A stretch of 64,000 nucleotides of DNA from Caballeronia sp. LZ062 (lineage in GTDB: Bacteria > Pseudomonadota > Gammaproteobacteria > Burkholderiales > Burkholderiaceae), in NCBI RefSeq assembly GCF_031450785.1, contig NZ_JARTWB010000002.1, positions 2,914,001-2,978,000 on the forward strand, in the 5' to 3' direction. The position numbers and the translations under genes are program-made. How positions within the stretch are numbered: the stretch's first letter is position 1; each line of letters begins with the position of its first letter. Of this stretch, positions 30,539-41,072 are shown in pieces. Under the pieces are notes generated by a model. That model made no database searches. It was not told the origin of the DNA and was given only the letters and a program-made list of their open reading frames with translations.

Positions 30539-31516
30539 ATGCAAACCAGTTTGTTGAAGCCCAAGATCATTGCAGTTGAATCGCTTGGCGAAAGCCACGC
30601 GAAAGTGGTTATGGAGCCGTTCGAACGCGGCTATGGCCACACCTTGGGTAACGCGCTTCGTCGCGTGCTGCTGTCGTCGATGGTGGGCTACGCGCCGACC
30701 GAAGTGACGATCGCAGGCGTCGTGCACGAATACTCGACGCTCGATGGTGTGCAAGAGGATGTGGTCAACCTGCTGTTGAACCTGAAGGGCGTCGTCTTCA
30801 AGCTGCATAACCGCGACGAAGTCACGGTGACGCTGCGCAAGGAAGGCGAAGGCGTGGTCACTGCCGGCGATATCGAACTCGCGCACGATTGCGAGGTCAT
30901 CAACCCGGAACACGTGATTGCTCACCTGTCGAAGGGCGGCAAGCTCGACGTGCAGATCAAGATCGAGAAGGGCCGCGGCTACGTGCCGGGCAACGTGCGT
31001 CGCTACGGCGAAGATTCGGCCAAGATCATCGGCCGTATCGTGCTGGACGCGTCGTTCTCGCCGGTGCGTCGCGTCAGCTACGCCGTGGAAAGCGCGCGTG
31101 TCGAACAGCGTACCGACCTCGACAAGCTCGTGATGAACATCGAAACGAACGGTGTCATCTCGCCGGAAGAAGCGATCCGTCAATCGGCTCGCATTCTGGT
31201 GGATCAACTGTCGGTGTTCGCCGCACTGGAAGGCACCGAAGCGGCAGCGGAAGCCCCGTCGCGTGCGCCGCAGATCGATCCGATCCTGCTGCGTCCGGTA
31301 GACGACCTCGAACTCACGGTTCGTTCCGCGAACTGCCTGAAGGCCGAGAACATCTACTACATCGGCGATCTGATCCAGCGCACGGAAAACGAGCTGCTCA
31401 AGACCCCGAACCTGGGTCGCAAGTCGCTGAACGAGATCAAGGAAGTGCTGGCCTCGCGTGGCCTGACGCTCGGCATGAAGCTGGAAAACTGGCCGCCGGC
31501 CGGGTTGGACAAGTAA
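30539..31516 (+). CDS. rpoA: DNA-directed RNA polymerase alpha subunit
   Basis: The alpha dimer nucleates RNA polymerase assembly and its C-terminal domain contacts UP elements and activators. The 325-residue protein has an N-terminal assembly domain ([17 protein letters not shown], near residue 33) and a C-terminal domain with [20 protein letters not shown]. The arginine in LTVRSAN is equivalent to E. coli R265. AAAGGA precedes the ATG. rplQ follows after 160 nt, across a nested promoter and terminator. Confidence 0.99.
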   Translation: MQTSLLKPKIIAVESLGESHAKVVMEPFERGYGHTLGNALRRVLLSSMVGYAPTEVTIAGVVHEYSTLDGVQEDVVNLLLNLKGVVFKLHNRDEVTVTLRKEGEGVVTAGDIELAHDCEVINPEHVIAHLSKGGKLDVQIKIEKGRGYVPGNVRRYGEDSAKIIGRIVLDASFSPVRRVSYAVESARVEQRTDLDKLVMNIETNGVISPEEAIRQSARILVDQLSVFAALEGTEAAAEAPSRAPQIDPILLRPVDDLELTVRSANCLKAENIYYIGDLIQRTENELLKTPNLGRKSLNEIKEVLASRGLTLGMKLENWPPAGLDK

Positions 31517-31550
31517 GGTCTGCGAGTCATCGCTGACGTCGCGCTGTAAC

Positions 31551-31596
31551 TGGCAAAGACGCGGATTTTGCTTTAGAATCCGCGTCTTGCTTTTTT
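31551..31596 (+). promoter_or_regulatory. Nested terminator/promoter between rpoA and rplQ
   Basis: AAGACGCGGATT (31556-31567) and AATCCGCGTCTT (31577-31588) form a perfect 12-bp stem with a 9-nt loop, followed by GC and TTTTTT (31591-31596), which is a good intrinsic terminator. TAGAAT (31574-31579) spans the loop and 3' arm and matches a -10, with a weaker TGGCAA (31551-31556) 17 bp upstream. RNA begun here would lack the 5' arm of the hairpin. Confidence 0.7.
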
Positions 31597-31676
31597 CTTC
31601 GACCGGCCCGTGCGCTTTTCCGTAGAAACGGAGCGCAATAGAAGAGCTGGATCAAAACTCGTTAAAGGAACTGAAA

Positions 31677-32072
31677 ATGCGTCACAAGCATGGTCTGCGG
31701 AAACTGAACCGCACGAGCAGCCACCGTCTGGCAATGCTCCGTAACATGTCGAACTCGCTGATCGAGCATGAAGTCATCAAGACGACGCTGCCGAAGGCCA
31801 AGGAACTGCGCAAGGTCGTCGAGCCGCTGATCACGCTCGGCAAGAAGCCGTCGCTGGCAAACCGCCGTCTGGCGTTCAACCGTCTGCGCGATCGTGATTC
31901 CGTCGCGAAGCTGTTCGACGTTCTTGGCCCGCGCTACGCGAACCGTCCGGGTGGCTACCTGAGCATCCTGAAGTTCGGTTTCCGCGTCGGCGACAATGCG
32001 CCGATGGCGCTGGTCCAACTGATGGATCGCCCGGAAGTCGAAGAAACCGAAGAAGTTCAGGAAGCTGAATAA
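31677..32072 (+). CDS. rplQ: 50S ribosomal protein L17
   Basis: L17 is a 50S protein near the tunnel exit. The 131-residue protein starts [17 protein letters not shown] with the family [31 protein letters not shown] core. It ends in an acidic tail ([12 protein letters not shown]) beyond the E. coli length. TTAAAGGAA precedes the ATG. It ends the supercluster. Confidence 0.98.
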   Translation: MRHKHGLRKLNRTSSHRLAMLRNMSNSLIEHEVIKTTLPKAKELRKVVEPLITLGKKPSLANRRLAFNRLRDRDSVAKLFDVLGPRYANRPGGYLSILKFGFRVGDNAPMALVQLMDRPEVEETEEVQEAE

Positions 32073-32090
32073 ATTCGGTAAGCGGTAAGC

Positions 32091-32119
32091 AAAAGGCCAA
32101 GCTCAGCTTGGCCTTTTTT
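32091..32119 (+). terminator. Intrinsic terminator after rplQ
   Basis: AAAAGGCCAAGC (32091-32102) and GCTTGGCCTTTT (32106-32117) pair perfectly around a 3-nt loop and run into T residues. It closes the ribosomal protein supercluster. Confidence 0.95.
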
Positions 32120-32218
32120 GTTTTTGGCGGCACGCGTTCGGCGGCCGTGGCGCGCTAGCGATACGGCGCAGTCGCGAATGCTACGATATTGGTCGTTACC
32201 CGCTTTCCGGAGCCGAAC

Positions 32219-32551
32219 GTGAACGTTCCCGTCGTCCTGATGCTGACTACGCTGCCCGATGACGAATCGGCGAATGCGCTCGCTCAGGGCATTCTCGAAG
32301 CGCGCCTCGCCGCTTGCGTGACCAAGCTCGGCGCGGTTGAATCGCACTATCACTGGAAGGGCGCGGTGGAGTCGTCGCAGGAAGTGCAGGTGTTGATTAA
32401 GACTAGCGTCGCGCGTGCCGAAGAGTTGCAGCAATTCGTCGCGCAGCGGCATCCGTACGAAACGCCCGAGATCCTCGTGTGGCAGGCCGATGCCTCGCCA
32501 GCCTACGGCCAGTGGGTCAACGTAGAAACGCAGCGTCCTCTTCATGTTTGA
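32219..32551 (+). CDS. cutA: Divalent cation tolerance protein CutA
   Basis: CutA is a small trimeric PII-like protein linked to copper tolerance in E. coli; its exact role is unsettled. The 110-residue product shows VVLMLTTLPDDESANALAQGIL near the start, then CVTKLGAVESHYHWKGAVE and HPYETPEILV, all family marks. GTG 32219 is chosen because GGAG (32209-32212) has 6-nt spacing and the length fits CutA. It overlaps dsbD by 8 nt, and the pair cutA-dsbD is common in proteobacteria. Confidence 0.95.
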   Translation: MNVPVVLMLTTLPDDESANALAQGILEARLAACVTKLGAVESHYHWKGAVESSQEVQVLIKTSVARAEELQQFVAQRHPYETPEILVWQADASPAYGQWVNVETQRPLHV

Positions 32552-34379
32552 GCTTATTCGACCCTTCGGGCGTCGCGCGTGGGGCGCGTTGCTGCTCTTG
32601 GCGCTGTTCTGCGGTGTCTTGGGCGCGGCACGCGCAGCCGATGATTTCCTCGACCCCGCTGTCGCTTTCAAGTTTAGTGCGTCCGAGCAACCGGGCGAAG
32701 TGGACGTGCGTTATAAAGTCGCAGACGGTTACTACATGTACCGCGAGCGATTCGCCTTCGCGGTCAAAAGCGGCGATGCGACACTCGGCGCGGCGCAGTT
32801 GCCCGCCGGCAAGGTTCACTTCGACCAAACCTTCAACGAGGACGTCGAGACGTATCGCGGCGAACTGCTCATCCGGATTCCGGTCACGGAGGCCAAGGGC
32901 CCATTCGAACTGGCCGTCACCTCACAGGGATGCGCCGATCAAGGTATCTGCTATCCGCCGATGGAGCGCACGTATCGCGTGAAGGGCGCCGCGCTGCAAG
33001 CTGCGCGCGCCTCGACGACGGCCGTGCCGGCGACGGACGCGTCGCAATCTCTCTTCGAGCGCGCAACGAGCGCCGACTACGCGCAATCCATGCTCGAAGG
33101 CGGCGGATCCTTCGCCGTCGTCGGTCTGTACTTTCTGGCGGGCATGGTGCTGAGTCTGCTGCCGTGCTCGTACCCGATGATTCCGATTCTCTCCGCCATC
33201 ATCGTCGGCGAGGGCGCGCGCGTGACGCGGGCGCGCGGCTTTGCGCTTTCCGTTTCCTATGTCGTGGGCATGGCGCTCGTCTATACGGCGGTCGGCGTGG
33301 CGGCGGCGCTGATCGGCCAGAGTCTCGGCGCATGGTTGCAGAACCCGTGGGTGCTCGGCGCGTTCGGCGTCTTGCTCACCATCTTCGCTGTCACGCTAAT
33401 CTCGGGCGTCGATATCGCGTTGCCCGAACGTTGGCAAAGCAGCGTCAATGAAGCATCGCAGAAGCGCAGCGGCGGCAAGTTCGCCGCGGTCGCGGTAATG
33501 GGCGCGTTGTCGGCGCTGGTCGTCGGCGCGTGCATGACGGCGCCGCTCTTCGCGGTCCTGGCGTTTATTGCGCATACGGGCAACGCGCTGCTCGGCGGTG
33601 CGGCGCTGTTCGCTATGGGCGTCGGTCTTGGCGTGCCGCTGCTCGTCATCGGGCTCGGCGCCGGGTCATTTCTGCCGCGAGCCGGCGCGTGGATGGACGG
33701 CGTGAAAGTGTTCTTCGGCGTCGTGTTGCTGGCGGCTGCGTTGTGGATCGTGTGGCCGGTGATCGGCGGCGTCGCCCGTATGCTGCTCGGCGCGCTGTGG
33801 CTGTTGATTGCAGCAGCGTCGCTCGGCGTGTTCGGGGCGGTCACCGCTGCGCCGGCAACCGTGTGGAAGCGCCTCGGGCGCGGGCTCGGCGCGGTTTTCG
33901 CCATTTGGGCCGCCGCGCTGCTTATCGGTCTCGCGGCGGGATCGACCGATCCGCTGCGGCCGCTCGCTGTGCTGGCGTCGCGAGCCAACCCGACCGCGAC
34001 TGCCTCGGCACAGAGCCGCGAACCGATCTTCGCACCGGTGCGATCCTCGACGGAACTCGACACGGCGGTCAAGGCCGCCGCGCGCCCCGCGATGCTGGAC
34101 TTCTACGCGGACTGGTGCGTCTCGTGCAAGGAGATGGAGAACCTCACTTTCTCCGATGCCCGCGTTCAGGCGCGCCTTGCTCGACTGACTCTTCTGCGCG
34201 CCGACGTCACCGCGAACAACGTCGACGACCAGACTCTTCTGAAGCGCTTCAAGCTGTTCGGGCCGCCGGGCATCATTTTCTTCGACGCGCAGGGCAACGA
34301 GGTTTTGCGGGTCGTCGGCTACGAATCGGCGGATACGTTCCTGAAGCGTCTCGACAAGCTCGGACCTTCCAACGGCTAA
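32544..34379 (+). CDS. dsbD: Thiol:disulfide interchange protein DsbD
   Basis: DsbD moves electrons from cytoplasmic thioredoxin across the inner membrane to periplasmic partners such as DsbC and cytochrome c maturation thioredoxins. The 611-residue protein has an N-terminal signal (to about residue 31) and a periplasmic alpha domain with C130 and C136 (GCADQGIC). A membrane domain follows, with cysteines in LLPCSYPMIPI and GACMTAPLFA. The C-terminal thioredoxin domain has the active site WCVSC (C525, C528). All three redox pairs are present. The ATG overlaps cutA. A bidirectional terminator follows. Confidence 0.98.
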   Translation: MFELIRPFGRRAWGALLLLALFCGVLGAARAADDFLDPAVAFKFSASEQPGEVDVRYKVADGYYMYRERFAFAVKSGDATLGAAQLPAGKVHFDQTFNEDVETYRGELLIRIPVTEAKGPFELAVTSQGCADQGICYPPMERTYRVKGAALQAARASTTAVPATDASQSLFERATSADYAQSMLEGGGSFAVVGLYFLAGMVLSLLPCSYPMIPILSAIIVGEGARVTRARGFALSVSYVVGMALVYTAVGVAAALIGQSLGAWLQNPWVLGAFGVLLTIFAVTLISGVDIALPERWQSSVNEASQKRSGGKFAAVAVMGALSALVVGACMTAPLFAVLAFIAHTGNALLGGAALFAMGVGLGVPLLVIGLGAGSFLPRAGAWMDGVKVFFGVVLLAAALWIVWPVIGGVARMLLGALWLLIAAASLGVFGAVTAAPATVWKRLGRGLGAVFAIWAAALLIGLAAGSTDPLRPLAVLASRANPTATASAQSREPIFAPVRSSTELDTAVKAAARPAMLDFYADWCVSCKEMENLTFSDARVQARLARLTLLRADVTANNVDDQTLLKRFKLFGPPGIIFFDAQGNEVLRVVGYESADTFLKRLDKLGPSNG

Positions 34380-34383
34380 AAGA

Positions 34384-34413
34384 AAAGGGCGATGCCGCAA
34401 AGCATCGCCCTTT
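34384..34413. terminator. Bidirectional terminator between dsbD and hemB
   Basis: AAAGGGCGATGC (34384-34395) and GCATCGCCCTTT (34402-34413) form a perfect 12-bp stem around a 6-nt loop. The A-rich left edge and T-rich right edge allow it to serve convergent dsbD and hemB transcripts. Confidence 0.85.
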
Positions 34414-34433
34414 GATCTGCTGAAGGCGCAGTT

Positions 34434-35660
<1,227 letters not shown>

Positions 35661-35693
35661 ATACCGCCCGCATGCGCGCTGTCATCAGAAACA

Positions 35694-36347
35694 TCACTCG
35701 GGCGCGCCTTCGGACGCCGCCTCTTCGGGCATCAGCCAGCTTTCGATCAGTTCGTGCGCCTCGTCGAGCCCGGTGCGTTTCAGCGCCGAGAAAAGCTGCA
35801 CGCTCAGCTCGCCTCGATAGCCCGCTGTCTTGTATTCACCGAACGCCTTCTGCGTCGCGCGCAGCGCGTTGGTCATCTCTTGTCGCGTCAATTTGTCGCA
35901 CTTCGTGAGCAGCGCGTGAATCGGCTTGCCGGTGGGCGCGAACCAGTCGACCATGATGCGGTCCAGTTCCGTCAGCGGACGGCGCGAATCCATCATCAGG
36001 ATCATGCCGCGCAGTTGCGCGCGGCTCTGAAGATACGAAGACAGCAGTTGCTGCCAGTGCGCCTTCGCCGCGCCGGGCACTTCGGCGTAGCCATACCCCG
36101 GCAGGTCGACGAGATGCCCGACCGGAGCAGCTTCGGGCCCAACCGAGAAGTAGTTGATATGCTGCGTGCGTCCCGGCGTCTTACTGGCGAATGCAAGACG
36201 TTTCTGATTGCACAGCACGTTGATCGCCGTGGATTTTCCGGCGTTCGACCGACCCGCGAATGCGATCTCCGGCTGCGGCGTCGGCGGAAGATCGCGCAGA
36301 TGATTGACCGTGGTGAAGAAGCGGGCTTGATGGAGCAGAAATGACAT
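35694..36347 (-). CDS. engB: Ribosome biogenesis GTPase EngB/YsxC (YihA)
   Basis: EngB is an essential small GTPase needed for late 50S assembly. The 217-residue product has G1 GRSNAGKS near residue 33, G3 DLPGYG near 85 and G4 TKCD near 155. The start at 36347 gives [21 protein letters not shown], which matches the family. A GTG four codons further upstream is possible. It is divergent from the cytochrome c4 gene, with a shared symmetric promoter region. Confidence 0.96.
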   Translation of the reverse strand: MSFLLHQARFFTTVNHLRDLPPTPQPEIAFAGRSNAGKSTAINVLCNQKRLAFASKTPGRTQHINYFSVGPEAAPVGHLVDLPGYGYAEVPGAAKAHWQQLLSSYLQSRAQLRGMILMMDSRRPLTELDRIMVDWFAPTGKPIHALLTKCDKLTRQEMTNALRATQKAFGEYKTAGYRGELSVQLFSALKRTGLDEAHELIESWLMPEEAASEGAPE

Positions 36348-36442
36348 TGGCGGGAGCACAAGAAAGCGCGAAAGAGCGCGAGAGAGAGGCGTCGACTCGA
36401 AGCCTAGAGAACCCCGGCGATACTGGGCATGCCCCGACTGGC

Positions 36443-36491
36443 GTCTTTACGTGTAGCGGGTTATTGTACAATACGACGGATTTTTAAAGAC
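36443..36491. promoter_or_regulatory. Symmetric divergent promoter region (engB / cytochrome c4)
   Basis: The palindrome ATTGTACAAT (36463-36472) offers a TACAAT -10 box on both strands (36467-36472 rightward, 36468-36463 leftward). It is flanked by the inverted repeat GTCTTTA (36443-36449) and TAAAGAC (36485-36491), placed where the -35 boxes would lie (18-bp spacer rightward, 17-bp leftward). The -35 matches to consensus are poor. It could drive engB and the cytochrome gene outward from one site. Confidence 0.5.
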
Positions 36492-36655
36492 CCGCATGGG
36501 CGCAAGACCCAGGCTGCAGGCGTCACCCATAAAGGAGCGAGACAGTTTCGGGGCATCTTTTGAGCCCTTTCGTTCGGGTACCTGCGGCCATGTCCGGCTG
36601 CCGTCGTTTTTTGCAGAACCTAACATTCTCACAAGACGAAAAACAGGGTACGCGA

Positions 36656-37318
36656 ATGAACCGACTGTACAGGTCTCTGGTGGTGCTTCAGGCAGCGGCG
36701 GCTCTCGGTGGATTGGCGGTATCGGTTTCAGTGAATGCGGCGGAGGCCGCCCAGCCGGCCAAGCCGGACGCGGCAAGAGGGCAGGCTATCGCGACTCAGG
36801 TTTGCGCGGCATGTCATGCGGCGGACGGCAATAGCGCCGGCGCCGCGTTTCCCAAGCTCGCGGGTCAGCACGCCGACTATATCGTCAAGCAACTGAAGGA
36901 TTACAAGACGCAGCCGGGCGCGAAGGCGCCGGCGCGCAATAATCCGATCATGAACGGCATTGCCGGCGCATTGTCGGACCAGGACATGGTGAACGTGGCC
37001 GCCTACTTCGCTTCCCAGAAGACCAAGCCCAACTATGCACGCGACAAGAACGACGTCGCGCTCGGCCAGAAGATCTACCGCGGCGGCATCGCGGACAAGG
37101 GCGTGCCGGCGTGCGCCGCGTGTCATGGCGCAACGGGCATGGGCATACCGGTGCAGTATCCGCGGCTGTCGTGGCAGTGGGGCGATTACACCGTCGCGCA
37201 GCTGAACGCCTTCGCCCAAGGCACACGCAATAACAGCGAACCGATGCATGCCATCGCGTCGCGCCTGAACGACGCGGAAATGAAAGCAGTAGCGGATTAC
37301 GTCGCCGGATTGCATTAA
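36656..37318 (+). CDS. Cytochrome c4-type dihaem cytochrome
   Basis: This is a periplasmic dihaem cytochrome c that passes electrons toward terminal oxidases. The 220-residue precursor has a signal peptide (residues about 1-29, cut near VNAAEA). Two CXXCH haem sites follow, at 50-54 (CAACH) and 153-157 (CAACH), each in a separate class I cytochrome domain with a methionine ligand candidate. ATG 36656 gives the signal peptide; an upstream in-frame ATG would add 32 non-family residues. It is followed by a terminator and then resB-ccsB, which assemble such cytochromes. Confidence 0.93.
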   Translation: MNRLYRSLVVLQAAAALGGLAVSVSVNAAEAAQPAKPDAARGQAIATQVCAACHAADGNSAGAAFPKLAGQHADYIVKQLKDYKTQPGAKAPARNNPIMNGIAGALSDQDMVNVAAYFASQKTKPNYARDKNDVALGQKIYRGGIADKGVPACAACHGATGMGIPVQYPRLSWQWGDYTVAQLNAFAQGTRNNSEPMHAIASRLNDAEMKAVADYVAGLH

Positions 37319-37422
37319 ACGCAGCACGAGAGCGTCCAGCGGTTCCCGGCAAAAAGCGAAAACGCGGGGAATCGCCCATACTACGCACGAAGCCGGCCCA
37401 GAGAGGCAGGCGCGAAAACAAG

Positions 37423-37474
37423 AAAAAGGGTGGGACGTCGGTCGGTCAGGCCGCTTACGTCTCCACCCTTTTTT
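37423..37474 (+). terminator. Terminator between cytochrome c4 gene and resB
   Basis: An A-rich arm containing AAGGGTGG and ACGT (37423-37438) pairs, with a small bulge, with ACGTCTCCACCC plus TTTTTT (37457-37474), around an 18-nt loop. It ends just 20 nt before resB, so resB needs its own promoter or read-through. Confidence 0.8.
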
Positions 37475-37493
37475 GCTGTCAGCCGGAGTTTGA

Positions 37494-39737
37494 ATGAGCA
37501 TCACCACATCGGGATTGCAGTCGAAGTCGAGCCGTCGCGCCATCAAGCATTTCGTCGAGCTCGTGAGTTCGATGCGCTTCGCCATCGCCTTACTGGTCGT
37601 GCTGGCGATTGCGAGCATCATCGGCACCGTGCTGACGCAGGAAGACCCCTACCCGAACTACGTCAACCAGTTCGGCCCGTTCTGGGCGGACATCTTCCGC
37701 GGTGTGAGCCTCTACAACGTGTACAGCGCGTGGTGGTTCATGCTGATTCTGGTGTTCCTCGTCATTTCGGTATCGCTGTGCGTCGTGCGCAATGGCCCGA
37801 AGATGATCGCGGACATCAAGAACTGGAAGGATCGCGTGCACGAGGGCAGTTTGCGCGCCTTCCACCACAAGGGCGAGTTCGTGGTCGCCGCCGACCGCGC
37901 GCAGACCGCCGCGACGCTCGAACGTCTCAGCGCGAAGATGGGCTACCGCTTCGTGCGGCGCGAGACCGAAACCGGCGCGACGCTGATCGCCGGCAAGCGC
38001 GGCGCGCTCACGAAGCTCGGCTATATCTCGGCGCACCTCGCGATTGTCGTGATCTGCATCGGCGGGCTGCTGGACAGCAATCTGCCGATCAAGCTGCAAA
38101 TGTGGCTCTTCAACAAGACGCCGGTCGCCACGAACGCGGTCATCAACGACATCCCCGCCGAGCATCGCCTTTCCACGTCGAATCCGACGTTTCGCGGCTA
38201 CGCGTGGGTGCCGGAAGGGCAGTATGTCGGCACGGCCATTCTCAATCAGCAGGACGGCTCGATCATTCAGGACCTGCCGTTTTCCATTCAGCTCAACAAG
38301 TTCATCGTCGATTACTACTCGACCGGTATGCCGAAGCTCTTCGCGAGCGATATCGTCGTGATCGATCACCAGACGGGCAAGCGCATTCCGGCGCGCGTCG
38401 AAGTGAACAAGCCGTTCACGTATGACGGCGTGTCGATTTACCAATCGAGCTTCCAGGACGGCGGCTCGAAACTCGAAATGACCGCCTGGCCGATGACAGG
38501 CAGCAGCGCCAAGACCGCGCCGTTCAACGGGACAATCGGCGGCACCGCGCCCATCGCGTCGCAGTTCGTCGGCGCACAGGGCGAAACGGTCGAATTCACC
38601 GATTTCCGCGCGATCAACGTCGAAAACATGACGGACGGCAACGGCGCGCCGGACGCGCGCGGCGTCGGCAAGAAAGAAACGCTGCGCGACGCGTTCGACG
38701 AGCGCCTCGGTTCCGGCGCGAAGACATCAAGGCCGACGGACCTGCGCAATATCGGCCCGTCGGTGCAGTACAAAGTACGTGGCACGGACGGCCAGGCGCG
38801 CGAGTACAGCAACTACATGCTGCCGGTGGATGTCGGTGGTCAGCGAATGTTCCTCGCCGGTATGCGCGTGAGCCCGAACGATCCGTTCCGCTATCTGCGC
38901 ATTCCGGCCGACGAGCAAGGCTCCGTCAAACAATGGATGGACCTCCGCGCCGCGCTGGAGACGCCCGGGACGCGTGCAGCGGCCGCACACCGGTTCGCGC
39001 TGCGTTCGGTGCCGCAGGAAAACGCCGAATTGCAGAAGCATCTGGAAGAAAGCGCGCTGCGCGTGCTGAACCTGTTCGCCGGCGCGGACGAAAACGGCGC
39101 CACGAGCGCGAATGGTCAGCGGAATGGCGGTTTCCAGAGCATCGCTGCATTCATCGACAAATCGGTGCCGAAGGGCGAGCAGGAGAAAGCCGCCGGCCTG
39201 CTGATGCGTATGCTGGAAGGCGCGATGTGGGACGTCTGGCAAATGGCGCGCGAGCAGAACGGCTTGCCGGACGCGAAGATCGACGAAAAGAGCACCGCGT
39301 TCGTTCAGGCGTCCATCAACGCGCTTTCTGACAGCTTTCTGTACGGTTCTCCCGTCTTCCTGCAACTGGATTCGTTCAAGCAGGTGCAAGCCTCGGTATT
39401 CCAGCTGACGCGCGCGCCGGGTAAAAAAGTGGTGTATCTTGGCAGCCTTCTGCTGGTCGTCGGCATCTTCTCGATGTTTTATGTTCGTGAACGCCGGCTC
39501 TGGTTCTGGCTCAAAGATTCAGGGCAGGGCGGCGCGAGCGTGCTGATGGCCATGTCCACCGCACGCCGGACGCTGGATTTCGAAAAGGAATTCGAGCGCA
39601 CGCGGGCGTCGGTGGGCGCGGCGCTCGGCGCTTCGCCAATCGACCCGGCCGCGCCATCGATCGCTCAAAATGCGCCGGCGTCCGCCGCGCCGCAATCGCA
39701 ATCCGAAGCCGCGAGCTCGGAAGTTTCATCACGGTAA
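37494..39737 (+). CDS. resB: Cytochrome c biogenesis protein ResB (System II)
   Basis: ResB is the large subunit of the System II haem lyase, which with CcsB moves haem across the inner membrane and attaches it to CXXCH apocytochromes. The 747-residue protein has N-terminal membrane segments near residues 30-50, 80-98 and 180-200, a long periplasmic domain, and a last membrane segment near 643-662 before a cytoplasmic, alanine-rich tail. The start MSITTSGLQSKSSRR is the first ATG after the terminator. ccsB begins 4 nt after its stop. Confidence 0.96.
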   Translation: MSITTSGLQSKSSRRAIKHFVELVSSMRFAIALLVVLAIASIIGTVLTQEDPYPNYVNQFGPFWADIFRGVSLYNVYSAWWFMLILVFLVISVSLCVVRNGPKMIADIKNWKDRVHEGSLRAFHHKGEFVVAADRAQTAATLERLSAKMGYRFVRRETETGATLIAGKRGALTKLGYISAHLAIVVICIGGLLDSNLPIKLQMWLFNKTPVATNAVINDIPAEHRLSTSNPTFRGYAWVPEGQYVGTAILNQQDGSIIQDLPFSIQLNKFIVDYYSTGMPKLFASDIVVIDHQTGKRIPARVEVNKPFTYDGVSIYQSSFQDGGSKLEMTAWPMTGSSAKTAPFNGTIGGTAPIASQFVGAQGETVEFTDFRAINVENMTDGNGAPDARGVGKKETLRDAFDERLGSGAKTSRPTDLRNIGPSVQYKVRGTDGQAREYSNYMLPVDVGGQRMFLAGMRVSPNDPFRYLRIPADEQGSVKQWMDLRAALETPGTRAAAAHRFALRSVPQENAELQKHLEESALRVLNLFAGADENGATSANGQRNGGFQSIAAFIDKSVPKGEQEKAAGLLMRMLEGAMWDVWQMAREQNGLPDAKIDEKSTAFVQASINALSDSFLYGSPVFLQLDSFKQVQASVFQLTRAPGKKVVYLGSLLLVVGIFSMFYVRERRLWFWLKDSGQGGASVLMAMSTARRTLDFEKEFERTRASVGAALGASPIDPAAPSIAQNAPASAAPQSQSEAASSEVSSR

Positions 39738-39741
39738 GATC

Positions 39742-40944
39742 ATGGACCTCACACAGACTTCCTCCCACGCCTCCGCCAAGACGGAACGTCCGGCATCGAG
39801 CCTTCCCGATGTCGCCGTGTTCGACGACCGTCCGTTTTTCCGCAGGCTCGGCGCGCTCGACTGGCTGTTCGCCCTCGCGATGGTCGCGGGCGCGGGCTTC
39901 GCGCTGAACCGTTATCACGCGTACATGGACGTGTACGACACGGCGGTGCTGGTCGGCGCGGTACCGACGTTCGTCGTGCTCGGCTGGCGCTGGAAGCCCG
40001 TGCGCTTGCTGATCGCGCTGATCGCGGTCATGTCGTTGCTGTCCATTCAGCTTTATCAGCATGATCTCGCGCGCGCGGATACGAACTTCTTCCTCAAGTA
40101 CTTCCTGTCGAGCCAGTCCGCGATTCTGTGGATGAGCGCGCTCTTCATTCTCGCGACGCTCTTCTACTGGATCGGGCTCGTCACGCGTTCGCAGACGGGC
40201 GGCGCGATCGGCTCGCGCATGACCTGGGTCGCAGTGCTGATGGGCTTCACCGGCATGATGGTGCGCTGGTACGAGTCGTACATGATCGGCAGCGACGTCG
40301 GCCACATTCCCATTTCGAATCTTTACGAAGTCTTCGTGCTGTTCTGCATGATCACGGCGCTGTTCTATCTCTATTACGAACAGCACTACGCGACGCGGCA
40401 AATGGGCGCGTTCGTGCTGCTCGTGATCAGCGCGGCCGTCGGTTTCCTGATGTGGTATTCGATTGCCCGCGACGCGCAGCAGATTCAGCCGCTCGTGCCC
40501 GCGCTGCAAAGCTGGTGGATGAAGATCCACGTGCCGGCGAACTTCATCGGTTACGGCAGCTTCGCGCTCTCCGCGATGGTGTCGGTCGCGTATCTCGCGA
40601 AGCAGCGCGGCGTGCTGGCAGACCGTCTGCCATCGCTCGAAGTGCTCGACGACGTCATGTACAAGTCGATCGCGGTCGGCTTCGCGTTCTTCACCATCGC
40701 GACCATTCTCGGCGCGCTGTGGGCGGCGGAAGCGTGGGGCGGCTATTGGAGCTGGGACCCGAAGGAAACGTGGGCGCTGATCGTCTGGCTGAACTACGCA
40801 GCGTGGCTGCACATGCGGCTGATGAAGGGCCTGCGCGGCGCTGCGGCGGCGTGGTGGGCGCTGACGGGTCTGATCGTCACGACGTTCGCGTTCCTCGGCG
40901 TCAACATGTTCCTGTCGGGCTTGCACAGTTACGGCAAGCTGTGA
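39742..40944 (+). CDS. ccsB: Cytochrome c biogenesis protein CcsB (CcsA/ResC family)
   Basis: This partner of ResB has the tryptophan-rich WWD-type haem-handling segment GGYWSWDPKETWALIVWL near residue 333. Several membrane helices and conserved histidines make up the 400-residue protein. Start ATG 39742 (MDLTQTSSHAS) lies 4 nt after resB. A longer in-frame reading through the resB end was rejected. Names vary between CcsA, CcsB and ResC for this subunit. A terminator follows 23 nt downstream. Confidence 0.95.
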   Translation: MDLTQTSSHASAKTERPASSLPDVAVFDDRPFFRRLGALDWLFALAMVAGAGFALNRYHAYMDVYDTAVLVGAVPTFVVLGWRWKPVRLLIALIAVMSLLSIQLYQHDLARADTNFFLKYFLSSQSAILWMSALFILATLFYWIGLVTRSQTGGAIGSRMTWVAVLMGFTGMMVRWYESYMIGSDVGHIPISNLYEVFVLFCMITALFYLYYEQHYATRQMGAFVLLVISAAVGFLMWYSIARDAQQIQPLVPALQSWWMKIHVPANFIGYGSFALSAMVSVAYLAKQRGVLADRLPSLEVLDDVMYKSIAVGFAFFTIATILGALWAAEAWGGYWSWDPKETWALIVWLNYAAWLHMRLMKGLRGAAAAWWALTGLIVTTFAFLGVNMFLSGLHSYGKL

Positions 40945-40967
40945 GCCGGCCAGCATAGAAAAAGGAG

Positions 40968-41000
40968 AAACCGCCATGCGTCGCGCTGGCGGTTTTTTTT
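40968..41000 (+). terminator. Terminator after ccsB
   Basis: AAACCGCCA (40968-40976) and TGGCGGTTT (40987-40995) pair around a 10-nt loop, with T residues continuing to 41000. It separates ccsB from msrP. Confidence 0.9.
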
Positions 41001-41072
41001 CGTTTGGGCGTGGAATACGGGCACCGGTTCTGCTGTTTGCCTGTGTATCGCGAAAGCAAAGGAGTCGGCTCC

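Noticed and set aside
37590..38444. Other long antisense frames, for example within resB, mrcA (44921-47257), ugpB and lysA
   Set aside because: Same cause: low-complexity, charged translations opposite well-identified genes, with no ribosome-binding sites of note.
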